The notes: generated from the letters alone by a model not told the origin. A DNA stretch of 64,000 nucleotides from JAFASC01 sp034669505 (GCA_034669505.1 JAXDNJ010000086.1:47747-111746); one strand, 5' to 3'; positions 16,717-25,592 are shown, counted from the first letter of the stretch. Numbers and translations: made by a program.

Positions 16717-18309
16717 TCAAATCGGAAGGCGCGTCGGCCGCGCGTAGCGGTACCAGACCGCGATCATCATGCGCGTCATTGTCACCGCCGTGATGATCGT
16801 CGTGAGAATGCCGAGCGCGAGGGACACTGCGAAACCGCGAACCGGCCCCGAGCCAAGGAAATACAGGATTGCTGCGGCGACGAACATCGTCACGTTGGAA
16901 TCGACGATCGTCGCGAAGGCACGTTTGAAGCCGGCGTCGAGCGCCGAGATGATCGAGCGGCCCATATGCGACTCCTCGCGGATGCGCTCATAGATGAGCA
17001 CGTTCGAGTCGACCGCCATGCCGATCGTGAGCACGATCCCCGCAATGCCAGGCAAGGTCAGCGTCGCGCCGAGCAGAACCAGCGCGGCGAAGATGAAGGC
17101 GATGTGCACGAAGAGCGCAAGGTTCGCGAACACGCCGAAAATGCCGTAGGTCACGAGCATGTAGACAACAACGAGCGCCGCGCCGACATAAGCTGCACGC
17201 TCGCCGGCTTTGATCGAATCCTCGCCGAGACCGGGGCCGACCGTACGCTCTTCGACAATGTTGAGCTTTGCCGGCAGCGCGCCGGCGCGCAGCAGGATCG
17301 ACAGGTTCGTCGCCTGCTCCACCGTGAAGCGGCCGGAAATCTGCCCGGCGCCACCGGTGATCGGCGACAAGATGCGCGGCGCGGAGATCACTTTGTTGTC
17401 GAGAACGATCGCGAACGGCTTGTTGACATTCTTTGTCGTCACGTCGGCGAATTTCTGCCCCCCACGGATGTTGAAGCGGAAATTGACGATCGGCTCGCTG
17501 GTGCGCTGATCGAAGCCGGGCTGGGCGTCGGTCAGATCCTCGCCCTGCACCATCACTTGTTTCTCGACCGGCAGCTTGCCCGGCTCTTCGGTCTGGTCGA
17601 GCATCTCGACGTCGGCCGGATTGGCGCCGGGCTCGGCGACGAGCCGGAATTCCAGTTTCGCGGTCGTGCCGAGAATATCCTTGAGCTTTTCCGGGTCCTG
17701 CAGACCCGGCACCTGGACGAGGATGCGGTCGGCGCCCTGGCGCTGGATGTTCGGCTCGGTCGTCCCAAGTGCGTCGACGCGGCGGCGCAGAACCTCGATC
17801 GACTGGTCGACGGCGCGGCGCACCTTGTCGGCCACACCGGCGTCGGTGAGCGTCACCTGGACGAGCCCATCCGGCGATTCGTTGACGTTGAGCGAGCCGG
17901 CGCCGGCCCCGCCGAGCAGCACGTTGCCGGTCTGTTGCTGCAGCTGGCGGATTTTCGGCAGCACTTTGGCGCGATCGTCGGGGTTGGCGACGCGGAACTG
18001 CACGCCGCGCGCCTGCGTGCCGATCCCACCTGTGATTGGTACTCGTTCTTCACGTAGGATGCGGCGGACATCGTCGCGCAGGTTGTCGACCTGCGTCTTC
18101 ATGACCGATGCCTGATCGATTTCAAGCAGCACGTGCGAGCCGCCCTGCAAGTCGAGCCCGAGCACGATCGTGCGCATCGGCAGCCAAGGCACATGCTGCG
18201 AGATCGACTGCCGCGTCGCCGGCGACAACATGCTCGGGACGATGACCATAAGCGCAATCAGCGTCATGCCGATAATGGCGGCGACTTTCCAGGTGGCGTA
18301 ACGCAGCAT
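16717..18309 (-). CDS. secD: Protein translocase subunit SecD
   Basis: 530 residues. An N-terminal membrane helix is followed by GLDLQGGSHVLLEID, the large periplasmic P1 region with VDALGTTEPNIQRQGADRI, and five C-terminal helices. These contain ERTVGPGLGEDSI, GIVLTIGMAVDSNVLIYERIREE and a DSNVTMF segment. SecD works with SecF and YajC on the periplasmic side of SecYEG. The gene follows yajC by 27 bp. Its stop is nine bases before an inserted antitoxin-like gene, so the operon continues through the insertion. Confidence 0.95.
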   Translation of the reverse strand: MLRYATWKVAAIIGMTLIALMVIVPSMLSPATRQSISQHVPWLPMRTIVLGLDLQGGSHVLLEIDQASVMKTQVDNLRDDVRRILREERVPITGGIGTQARGVQFRVANPDDRAKVLPKIRQLQQQTGNVLLGGAGAGSLNVNESPDGLVQVTLTDAGVADKVRRAVDQSIEVLRRRVDALGTTEPNIQRQGADRILVQVPGLQDPEKLKDILGTTAKLEFRLVAEPGANPADVEMLDQTEEPGKLPVEKQVMVQGEDLTDAQPGFDQRTSEPIVNFRFNIRGGQKFADVTTKNVNKPFAIVLDNKVISAPRILSPITGGAGQISGRFTVEQATNLSILLRAGALPAKLNIVEERTVGPGLGEDSIKAGERAAYVGAALVVVYMLVTYGIFGVFANLALFVHIAFIFAALVLLGATLTLPGIAGIVLTIGMAVDSNVLIYERIREESHMGRSIISALDAGFKRAFATIVDSNVTMFVAAAILYFLGSGPVRGFAVSLALGILTTIITAVTMTRMMIAVWYRYARPTRLPI

Positions 18310-18336
18310 GAGTCTATTCCGTCAGGAAGCCGCGCC

Positions 18337-18672
18337 TCAGGCCTGTTCCTTGACCGGCTCGCCCTTGGCGCGGACGTCGGAGATCATCTGGCGCAAGAGG
18401 CGCACCCTGACATTCGGTGCGATCTCGACCTCAACCTCCGCATCATCCACCGACTTCGTCACCTTGCCGATGAGCCCGCCTGTGGTGACGACGGTATCGC
18501 CCCGGCGCACGTTTTTCACCAATTCCTGTTGGCTTTTGGCGCGCTTCTGCTGCGGCCGCAGGATGAGGAAATACATGATGACGAGGATGATGCCGAACGG
18601 CGCCAGCTGCATGATGAGATCGGCGCCGCCGGGCGTCGCAGCCTGGGCGTAGGCAGGAGTAGCGAAGAACAT
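18337..18672 (-). CDS. yajC: Preprotein translocase subunit YajC
   Basis: 111 residues from ATG 18672 (MFFATPAYAQAATPGG). The open frame continues upstream, but this start gives the standard length. A single membrane helix (IIL VIMYFLIL, about 28-43) ends in the family motif RPQQKRAK. A basic then acidic cytoplasmic part follows with GDTVVTTGGLIGKV. It is a small accessory subunit of the SecDF complex and the first gene of the minus-strand sec operon. Confidence 0.94.
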   Translation of the reverse strand: MFFATPAYAQAATPGGADLIMQLAPFGIILVIMYFLILRPQQKRAKSQQELVKNVRRGDTVVTTGGLIGKVTKSVDDAEVEVEIAPNVRVRLLRQMISDVRAKGEPVKEQA

Positions 18673-18835
18673 TGAGCTTTCCGAGTGGGCGGACCGCAAA
18701 AGGCCCGGCAAAGTGCCGCGGACTATAGCCAGCGAGCCCACGAAAGCAACAAAATGCGGCTGTGGCGCAATGCTCGTCTTCGTCCCGCCGCCGGCTCTTC
18801 CCGGCATCGACTTGGCCGGGTACAAGCGCGACCGC

Positions 18836-19726
18836 ATGCCCTCGGATTCCCCTGCCCCTCCCGCCGAATTCGCAGCCAACATGGCGCGGATCGTCGCTGC
18901 GCTCGAGCGCATCGCGCCGCCGGAGCCCGCCCGGCCCGATTTTGCCGCGGCGGAAGCCTTCGTCTGGCAGGCGGCGAGCGGCTCGCTCATGCCCGTCGCC
19001 AAGGTCAATCGCGTCGATCTTGTGCTCTTGAAGGGCATCGATCGCGTCCGCGACCAGCTCGCTGAGAACACCGAGCGCTTCGCCCGCGGCTACCCCGCCA
19101 ATAATGCCCTGCTCTGGGGCGCCCGTGGCATGGGAAAATCCTCACTTGTCAAGGCGATCCATGCCGACATTGACGCGCGACTTTCGGCGAAACCCAACTA
19201 CCGGCCGCTGAAGCTCATCGAAATCCACCGCGAGGACATCGACAGCCTGCCCGCTTTGATGACGCTGGTGCGCGACGCGCCCTTCGGTTTTCTCGTCTTC
19301 TGCGACGACCTCTCCTTCGATGCCGACGACACGAGCTACAAGTCCCTGAAGGCGGTGCTCGAAGGCGGCATCGAGGGCCGGCCGGGCAACGTGCTCTTCT
19401 ATGCGACATCGAACCGGCGCCATCTCCTGCCGCGCGACATGATGGAGAACGAGCGCTCAACCGCGATCAATCCGGGCGAGGCGGTCGAGGAGAAGGTGTC
19501 GTTATCCGATCGCTTCGGCCTCTGGCTTGGGTTCCATCGCTGCAGCCAGGACGATTATCTCGCGATGGTCTTCGGCTACGCCGAGCGCTTCGGACTTGAA
19601 ATGGACCGCGACAAGCTGCAGGCCGAGTCGCTCGAATGGGCGACGACGCGCGGCGCGCGCTCCGGCCGCACCGCGTGGCAATATATTCAGGATCTGGCCG
19701 GGCGGCTGGGGAAGCAGACGATGTGA
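18836..19726 (+). CDS. DUF815 family P-loop ATPase
   Basis: 296 residues if started at ATG 18836; ATG 18770 and GTG 18713 are in frame, but the family normally begins close to the segment ARIVAALERIAPP. The Walker A motif is GARGMGKSS (about 95-103) and the Walker B region is LVFCDDLSFD. Downstream there is ATSNRRHLLPRDMMEN, a sensor-like stretch, then SDRFGLWLGFH. These AAA-type ATPases are widely conserved but poorly characterised. It is divergent from yajC and convergent with the EamA transporter, with 3 bp between the stops. Confidence 0.85.
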   Translation: MPSDSPAPPAEFAANMARIVAALERIAPPEPARPDFAAAEAFVWQAASGSLMPVAKVNRVDLVLLKGIDRVRDQLAENTERFARGYPANNALLWGARGMGKSSLVKAIHADIDARLSAKPNYRPLKLIEIHREDIDSLPALMTLVRDAPFGFLVFCDDLSFDADDTSYKSLKAVLEGGIEGRPGNVLFYATSNRRHLLPRDMMENERSTAINPGEAVEEKVSLSDRFGLWLGFHRCSQDDYLAMVFGYAERFGLEMDRDKLQAESLEWATTRGARSGRTAWQYIQDLAGRLGKQTM

Positions 19727-19729
19727 GCG

Positions 19730-20626
19730 TCAGGTCGCCCTGCGCGGCCAGTTCACCAGCAAAATCCCGCCGGCAACGAGCGCCACCGCGATCGCAAATC
19801 CCGGCGCGATCGCGTCGCCGAGCAGGAAGTGCCCGGCCGCCACGCCGAAAATCGGCGTGAGGAACGTGAACGCCGAAAGCTCGCCCGCGCGATAATGCGA
19901 GATCATCCAAAACCAGCTCGTGTACGTAATGCAGACGACCCAGAGCGTCTGATAGGCGAGGCTGCCCCAGCTGATCGCTGAAACCTGCGTCGGCATGCGC
20001 TCCCGGAACACGAGAATGCCGAGCCCGAGCACGATTGCCGACACCGCCAGCTGATAGAGCAGCGCCTTGATCGGCCGCGCTGCGCGCAAGCGCGTGGCTT
20101 TGATGATCAGCGTCGTTGCCCCCCAGAGCGCGCCGGCGAGCAAGGTCAGGAGATCGCCGATCAGCATCTCGCGGGAGATTTGGCCGCTGACACCGAGCGC
20201 CAACGCGACGCCGATGAAGGACAGCGCCAGGCCGGCCCATTGCAGCGAGCTCAGCCGTTCCGACGGAGTGATCAGCGGCAGCCCGAGCGCGACGAAAAAC
20301 GGCGCCGAATAGAGGAAGAGCACGGCATGCGTCGCACTCGTCCATTGCAGGCCGACATAGAGCGCAACGAATTCGAGCGCGAAGCAGACGCCGCAGACGA
20401 TCCCCGCGACCAGCGTGCGGTCGCGCGCAAACAGCGTCGGCTCGCGCCAGATACCGATCGCGCCGAGCACGATCGTCGCGCCGACGGAGCGCCACGCCGC
20501 CTGCGTCAGCGGCGGAATGTCGGCGAGCGCGACTTTCGCCGCGACCTGGTTCAAGCCCCAGCTCGCGCAGAGGCCGAAGATGATCAGAGTGCCGATTGGA
20601 TCGAGCGGGCGCACCGAATGCTGCAT
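19730..20626 (-). CDS. EamA/DMT family transporter
   Basis: 298 residues with about ten hydrophobic helices arranged as two EamA repeats. Marks are WGLNQVAAKVAL in helix 1, ALYVGLQWTSATHAVLFLYSAP in the first repeat, and ALWGATTLIIKA plus AFTFLTPIFGVAAG in the second. These inner-membrane exporters move amino acids or other small metabolites; the substrate cannot be read. It is probably monocistronic. Confidence 0.85.
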   Translation of the reverse strand: MQHSVRPLDPIGTLIIFGLCASWGLNQVAAKVALADIPPLTQAAWRSVGATIVLGAIGIWREPTLFARDRTLVAGIVCGVCFALEFVALYVGLQWTSATHAVLFLYSAPFFVALGLPLITPSERLSSLQWAGLALSFIGVALALGVSGQISREMLIGDLLTLLAGALWGATTLIIKATRLRAARPIKALLYQLAVSAIVLGLGILVFRERMPTQVSAISWGSLAYQTLWVVCITYTSWFWMISHYRAGELSAFTFLTPIFGVAAGHFLLGDAIAPGFAIAVALVAGGILLVNWPRRAT

Positions 20627-20738
20627 CGCGCCCTTTGAAGCGATGCCGCTCTTTTAATCAAGCGGCATCACTCAATCAGCAAGGTTGGCGGTCGTCATGT
20701 TGACAACGACACGCAGGCCCGCCGTCATTCACGCAATG

Positions 20739-20768
20739 ACAGGCGGCGGGCCCAGCTTGCGACCCGCC
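20739..20768. repeat. GC-rich inverted repeat, copy 1 of a pair
   Basis: About 28 of 31 positions from GACAGGCGGCGGG onward match a second element starting near 21162. In this copy the stem is only six base pairs (GGCGGG/CCCGCC) around a 12-base loop. It lies downstream of the small secreted-protein gene and may have been its terminator. Confidence 0.4.
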
Positions 20769-20806
20769 TCAACCCACGAGCAAATGTGCGCAGAACGCGC
20801 GACTCG

Positions 20807-21040
20807 TCAGCGCACTCCATCATACTGGCGGCGCAGCGGGGCAGTGGTGCGGCCTCCGGAGTGCGGGATGATGTACGTCCCCGTGTTCGGGTCGTAGCCG
20901 TTGTTGATCCCGATCGAGCTCGGCTGGTCTTGTGCCCAAGCATCGCCGAGACCGCCGGCGGGATAGGCTTGCATCTGAGCGAAAGCCTGCGTCGACAGCA
21001 TCGCCAACGCGACGGCTGAAAGGGCGAGAATGTAGTGCAT
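20807..21040 (-). CDS. Small secreted hypothetical protein
   Basis: 77 residues with a clear signal peptide (MHYILALSAVALAMLSTQAFA, cut after AFA). The mature part is about 55 residues, rich in Gly, Pro and Tyr (AGGLGDAWAQDQPS, YDPNTGTYIIPHSGG), with no cysteines. Similar short secreted proteins are common in Rhizobiales, but I do not recognise a function. It is a lone gene downstream of nlpD on the same strand, separated from it by a terminator-like hairpin. Confidence 0.65.
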   Translation of the reverse strand: MHYILALSAVALAMLSTQAFAQMQAYPAGGLGDAWAQDQPSSIGINNGYDPNTGTYIIPHSGGRTTAPLRRQYDGVR

Positions 21041-21163
21041 TGGTCTGGTCCTCAGTTTGCTGACGTTTCGTACTCAGCAAACGGCATCTCGCGGCTAACG
21101 TTCGCGGGCTTTCGCACACCGCAAGCAGAACACCGCAATCAACAACAAGGACCGCAAATTAGA

Positions 21164-21197
21164 CAGGCGGCGGGCCCGGCTTAGGACCCGCCGCCTG
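21164..21197 (-). terminator. Hairpin after the nlpD-like gene (copy 2 of a repeat)
   Basis: An 11-bp perfect stem (CAGGCGGCGGG and complement) with a 12-base loop lies 49 bp after the stop of the LytM protein gene. On the minus strand it is followed by TCTAATTT, a weak T-tract. The sequence closely resembles the element at 20739. Confidence 0.55.
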
Positions 21198-21245
21198 AAC
21201 CCTCCCGCTCAGTGTCTCGCGGAATCGGAAGGGAAGCTTTTCGCG

Positions 21246-22535
21246 TCAGAGACCGGCGAGGTAATTCGTCGGGTCGACCGGGGTCGAGCCCTTGCGCAGC
21301 TCGAAGTGGAGCTGCGGGGTCGCGACGTTGCCGCTCTGCCCGGACTTGGCGATGGTTTGGCCGCGCTTCACATTGTCGCCGCGCTTCACTTCGATCTCGC
21401 CGTTATTTGCATAGGCCGAGACGAAGCCGTTGGGGTGACGGATGAGCACGAGGTTGCCGTAGCCTTTGAGCTCGTTACCGGCATAGGCGACGACGCCGTT
21501 CTCGGCGGCCTTCACCGCCGTACCTTCCGGCACGGAGATGTTGATGCCGTCGTTGCCGCCGCTCTTGAAGCCCTGAATGATGCGGCCGCGTGCTGGCCAG
21601 CGGAATTCCGGGCTCGCCTCGGCGGGCGCCGCTTCAGCCTTGGCCGGCAAGCTTGCCGTCGGAGCGGGATCGACGTTCTGCTTCACGATCGCCTGCTGAA
21701 CCTTTGGCGCCGGCGCCGATTCGATTTTGCCGACCTTTGCCGGCGCGCTCTGGGCGGGCTTCGCAGCCGTCGCGTTGCGGGAGTCCGCAGTTTTGGCCGG
21801 CTTCGGGGAGTTGGCCTCGGCGCTCTTGCCTTTTGCGGCCGGCGTCTTGGCAGGTTCGGCGGCCTGCATCTTCATGGTCTTGCCGCCGGGGCCTTTGACC
21901 AGGACGAATTTCGGTTGCGGAGCCGCCATTTTGGCCGGCGCGGCGGGTTTGCCGTGCATCGGAGTAATGACTGCGGCCGTCCGTGTCGGCGCGGCGGCGC
22001 TGGCGCTGTAGACCGGCACGATCAGCTTCGCGCCCTGCTTTACCTGCCCGGCCGAGGTGAAGCCGTTGACGCGGAGCAGCGCGTCTGTGGGCACGCCGTA
22101 GCGGTTGGCGAGCATCGATGGCGTCTCGCCGGAGCGCATGGTGATCGCGGTGCCGCCCTGCGCCGACCAATTGCCGGCAACGCCGGCGCCTTGCGCCACA
22201 CGCAGGGGGGACGCGGACGGTGGCTGACTTGCGGGCGCATCGCCGAAGCGCTGCGGAGGGGGCGCTGCCACGGGAGCGCCCGGCGCCGGCAGCGGGCTCG
22301 ACTGGATCGGCCCGGAGCGAACGCCGCCGCTGCGTGCCGGCATGTCGTCGGGGATGGCGCCGGTCGGAGCGCGATCGACGTCGCGCGACGCGCTCTGGAA
22401 AGGATTGGCGAACGGAGTTGAGAAGGGATCGGAAAGCCGCGTCGAATCCGACGCGCACCCGCCGAGGAGAGCCACGGCCGCACTGGCCAAAGCGATATTC
22501 ACCGCGCTGCGGTAAGAACGGATTCCAGCACTCAT
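21246..22535 (-). CDS. nlpD: NlpD-like lipoprotein with LysM and degenerate LytM domains
   Basis: 429 residues from ATG 22535; a GTG 12 bp upstream is possible. The N-terminus is a lipoprotein signal with lipobox LLGGC (Cys27). A LysM domain (SGETPSMLANRYGVPTDALLRVNG) binds peptidoglycan. A long Ala/Lys/Pro-rich linker follows, then a LytM domain that begins RGRIIQGFKSGG. The zinc-ligand positions of active M23 peptidases are replaced: HxxxD reads as NDGIN, and HxH as QLH. This is the state of NlpD and EnvC, which activate amidases rather than cut peptidoglycan. A likely client amidase is encoded at 48.4 kb. It lies downstream of pcm in the surE-pcm-nlpD order. Confidence 0.85.
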   Translation of the reverse strand: MSAGIRSYRSAVNIALASAAVALLGGCASDSTRLSDPFSTPFANPFQSASRDVDRAPTGAIPDDMPARSGGVRSGPIQSSPLPAPGAPVAAPPPQRFGDAPASQPPSASPLRVAQGAGVAGNWSAQGGTAITMRSGETPSMLANRYGVPTDALLRVNGFTSAGQVKQGAKLIVPVYSASAAAPTRTAAVITPMHGKPAAPAKMAAPQPKFVLVKGPGGKTMKMQAAEPAKTPAAKGKSAEANSPKPAKTADSRNATAAKPAQSAPAKVGKIESAPAPKVQQAIVKQNVDPAPTASLPAKAEAAPAEASPEFRWPARGRIIQGFKSGGNDGINISVPEGTAVKAAENGVVAYAGNELKGYGNLVLIRHPNGFVSAYANNGEIEVKRGDNVKRGQTIAKSGQSGNVATPQLHFELRKGSTPVDPTNYLAGL

Positions 22536-22643
22536 CACGCAACCCACACGAAACGCATCATCACGGACGTGATTAGATCGCGTGCGGGTTAAGGAAGCGT
22601 TTTTGATGAATGCCCGTTCAGCAAAAAAGCGCAGATTTTAACT

Positions 22644-23303
22644 TTAAAGCGCCGCGGCGACTCCGGCGATCGGCTTCGGCAGCATGCAGGCGCCGTGATC
22701 GGTCTCTTCGATCTTTCCTTCCGGATCGCGGGCAATCCGCGAGAGATGCGTGCCGCCTCCCTCCCCTGACGAACGCCCGTAAATGAGCACGCCGCCCGGG
22801 GCGACCATGCTCATGAGACTCGCCGGCGCTGCATCGAAAGAAAGATGTACGAGAATGCGATCGAACGGCCCGGCAATGTCAGCCGCGAGCCCGTCGCCGC
22901 AGATGATCTCGACATTGCCAAACCCCAATTGCTCCAGCCGGGTCTGTGCGCCCGCCACCAGCGTATGGAAGCGGTCGATCGAGAGGACCTTGCTCGCCAG
23001 GCTCGCGACGATGGCAGTCACATAGCCCGACCCGGTGCCGATCTCGAGCACGCGATGATCCCGACGGATGTCGAGCGCCTCCAGCATGCGCGCGACGAGG
23101 CCCGGTTCGCTCATCGTCTGGCCGCAGGCGATCGGCAGCGGCAAATCGCGCTGCGCAAGATCAGCAAGCTGATGCGGCACGAACGCCTCGCGCGGGACAG
23201 TCTCGATCGCGCGCAGCACCTCGGTGTTGTGGATACCCTGAATCCGCAGCTTCAGAAGCAGCGCGCCACGATTCTCGATGGCGCCGAGTGACGGCTCGCT
23301 CAC
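22644..23303 (-). CDS. pcm: Protein-L-isoaspartate O-methyltransferase
   Basis: 219 residues from GTG 23303, which overlaps the surE stop as GTGA. It repairs isoaspartyl residues in aged proteins using S-adenosylmethionine. The SAM-binding motif I is VLEIGTGSGYVTA. The upstream PIACGQTMSEPGLVARMLEAL segment is typical of Pcm, and the post motif VAPGGVLIYG is present. A longer frame upstream exists but lies inside surE in another phase. Coupling with surE is a widely conserved arrangement. Confidence 0.92.
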   Translation of the reverse strand: MSEPSLGAIENRGALLLKLRIQGIHNTEVLRAIETVPREAFVPHQLADLAQRDLPLPIACGQTMSEPGLVARMLEALDIRRDHRVLEIGTGSGYVTAIVASLASKVLSIDRFHTLVAGAQTRLEQLGFGNVEIICGDGLAADIAGPFDRILVHLSFDAAPASLMSMVAPGGVLIYGRSSGEGGGTHLSRIARDPEGKIEETDHGACMLPKPIAGVAAAL

Positions 23304-24064
23304 CCGAATGCCTGGGCATAACGCGTTAGCGCGTTCTCGTCGGTGAGATCGAGCCGCAGCGGCGTCAGCGAGATTTTCTTCGCCGCCAGCGCCTCTAGAT
23401 CGGTGCCCTTTCCCGGGGTGAAGGCGCCGCGCTGGAAGGCGATCCAGTAATAGGGAATGCCACGCCCATCGTGGCGCGCATCGATCTTGAGGAGATCGGC
23501 GTCGCGCCGCCCCTGCACGGTGACGGCAATGCCGTCGACCTCGTCCGGCGGGCAGTCCGGGAAATTCACGTTGATCAGCGTGCCCGGCGAAATGCCTTCC
23601 TTCAGCAGTTTTTTCAGAACGTGCGGCGCGTGCGTCTCGGCGCAATCCCAATGCGGATTGAAGCGCCCGCTGACCGCGCCGTAGGCCTGCGACAGCGCTA
23701 CCGAGGGCACGCCGAGGATCGTGCCTTCCATCGCGCCGGCGATCGTGCCGGAATAGGTGACGTCTTCGGCGACGTTCTGGCCGCGATTGACGCCGGAGAG
23801 AACGAGGTCCGGCCTTTTGTCGGCGAGCACCGAGCGCACGCCCATGATGACGCAATCGGTCGGCGTGCCCTTTACCGCGTAATGGCGCGGCGAGACCTCG
23901 CGCAGGCGCAAGGGATCGTTGAGCGAGAGCGAATGCGCGACGCCCGACTGATCATATTCCGGCGCGATGACATAGATGTCGTCCGAGAGCGTCTGCGCGA
24001 TGCGCTCGAGCAGATCGAGGCCGGGCGAATGGATGCCGTCGTCGTTGGTGATCAAAATGCGCAT
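23300..24064 (-). CDS. surE: 5'/3'-nucleotidase SurE
   Basis: 254 residues. Metal-dependent phosphatase acting on nucleoside monophosphates. The metal-binding NDDGIHSPGL opens the protein; VIAPEYDQSGVAHSLSL and LSGVNRGQNVAEDVTYSGTIAGAMEG are the other family signatures. It starts 10 bp after the serS stop and overlaps pcm by 4 bp. Confidence 0.95.
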   Translation of the reverse strand: MRILITNDDGIHSPGLDLLERIAQTLSDDIYVIAPEYDQSGVAHSLSLNDPLRLREVSPRHYAVKGTPTDCVIMGVRSVLADKRPDLVLSGVNRGQNVAEDVTYSGTIAGAMEGTILGVPSVALSQAYGAVSGRFNPHWDCAETHAPHVLKKLLKEGISPGTLINVNFPDCPPDEVDGIAVTVQGRRDADLLKIDARHDGRGIPYYWIAFQRGAFTPGKGTDLEALAAKKISLTPLRLDLTDENALTRYAQAFG

Positions 24065-24074
24065 GGGTTGTGCA

Positions 24075-25580
24075 CTACTTCACCGCCTCGATTCTCTCCA
24101 GCCCGCCCATGTAGTCGCGCAAAACGTCCGGTACTGTGACCGACCCGTCCGGATTCTGGTAATTTTCGAGGACGGCGATCAGGGTGCGGCCGATGGGCAG
24201 ACCCGAGCCGTTCAGCGTGTGGACGAAGCGCGTGCCCTTGCCCGCTTTTCCCGATTCATCTTGCGGCCGGTAGCGCGCGTTCATGCGGCGCGCCTGGAAC
24301 TCGCCGCAGACCGAGCAGGATGAAATCTCACGGTAACGCCCCTGCCCGGGCAGCCAGACCTCGATGTCATAAGTTTTTTGGCTCGCGAAGCCCATGTCGC
24401 CGGTGCAAAGGATGATTGTCCGGTAATGCAGGCCGAGGCGTTTTAAAACTGTCTCGGCGCATTGGGTCATGCGCTCGTGCTCGTCGAGCGAGTTTTCCGG
24501 CGTGGTGATCGAGACGAGTTCGACCTTCGAGAATTGATGCTGGCGGAACATGCCGCGCGTGTCGCGCCCCGCCGCACCGGCTTCGGCGCGAAAGCACGGC
24601 GTGCCCGCGGTGAAGCGCAGGGGCAGCGCGGTTTCGTCGAGGATTTGCTCGCGGACGAGATTTGTCAGGGGAACTTCGGCGGTGGGGATGAGCCAAAAAT
24701 TGGACTGAAGCTGTTTGATTCTGTCCGTGTGACGCTTAATCGCCAGTCTTGCGGCGATTGCATCACGCTTGGCAGCATTCCGGTCAGCAGCGGGCGACGG
24801 ATTCTCTGCTACGTTCAGTTTCTCTCTAGCCTTCGCGAGCTTAAGTTCCTCGTCGTCTACCTCTTCCTTTTCCTCTTTGGAGAGCATGCATCGGGCGGCG
24901 AACTGATCATCGCGGAACTTTGGCAATTGCGCCGTGCCGATCATCGCCTCGTCGCGCACGAGAAGCGGCGGATCGATCTCAGTATATCCGTGTTCGTCCG
25001 TATGCAGATCGAGCATGAACTGCATCAGTGCGCGTTCAAGCCGTGCGAGCCTGCCTTTCACCACGACAAAGCGTGCGCCGGAGAGACGCGCGGCGGCCTC
25101 GAAATCCATCATGCCCAGCGCTTCGCCGATGTCGTAATGCTCCTTCGGCTTAAAACTGTTCGGAAAATGCGGCTTCTCGCCGAAGCGGCGGACTTCGACA
25201 TTGTCGTTTTCGTCCTTGCCGACCGGGACGTCGTCGAGCGGGATGTTGGGCAATTCGAGCAGCGCTTTTTCGAGCGCTTCGACCGCGCGCTTCTCTGCCG
25301 CTTCGACCCCCGCGGCAGCATCCTTCAGCGCCGCGACGTCCGCCTTCAGCACCTCGGCGCGCGCGGTATCCCTAGCCTTCATCGCGACGCCGATTTCTTT
25401 CGACAGGCGATTGCGCTCTTCCTGGAATTTCTGCGCAGATGCGATTTGCTCGCGGCGTTCATCATCGAGCGCGAAGATTTTGGCGACGGTCTCCTCGACG
25501 TCGAGACCCAGCATGCCGCGCTTGCGCAGGCCCTCTTTCAGCGCCTCGGCATTCTCGCGGATCCAGCGGATATCGTGCAT
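24075..25580 (-). CDS. serS: Seryl-tRNA synthetase with extra internal segment
   Basis: Charges tRNA-Ser and tRNA-Sec with serine. The N-terminal coiled coil (about 30-110) and class II core are clear: motif 2 around FRAEAGAAGRDTRGMFRQHQF and motif 3 near the end with NGSGLPIGRTLIAVLENY. The protein has 501 residues, whereas usual SerRS has about 425. The excess is a charged insertion at roughly residues 229-294 (begins RCMLSKEEKEEVDDEE). It lies between QLPKFRDDQFA and the conserved LIPTAEVPLTN. The reading frame is intact across it. It follows tatC on the same strand. Confidence 0.93.
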   Translation of the reverse strand: MHDIRWIRENAEALKEGLRKRGMLGLDVEETVAKIFALDDERREQIASAQKFQEERNRLSKEIGVAMKARDTARAEVLKADVAALKDAAAGVEAAEKRAVEALEKALLELPNIPLDDVPVGKDENDNVEVRRFGEKPHFPNSFKPKEHYDIGEALGMMDFEAAARLSGARFVVVKGRLARLERALMQFMLDLHTDEHGYTEIDPPLLVRDEAMIGTAQLPKFRDDQFAARCMLSKEEKEEVDDEELKLAKAREKLNVAENPSPAADRNAAKRDAIAARLAIKRHTDRIKQLQSNFWLIPTAEVPLTNLVREQILDETALPLRFTAGTPCFRAEAGAAGRDTRGMFRQHQFSKVELVSITTPENSLDEHERMTQCAETVLKRLGLHYRTIILCTGDMGFASQKTYDIEVWLPGQGRYREISSCSVCGEFQARRMNARYRPQDESGKAGKGTRFVHTLNGSGLPIGRTLIAVLENYQNPDGSVTVPDVLRDYMGGLERIEAVK

Positions 25581-25592
25581 GGGGTCTCGGGA

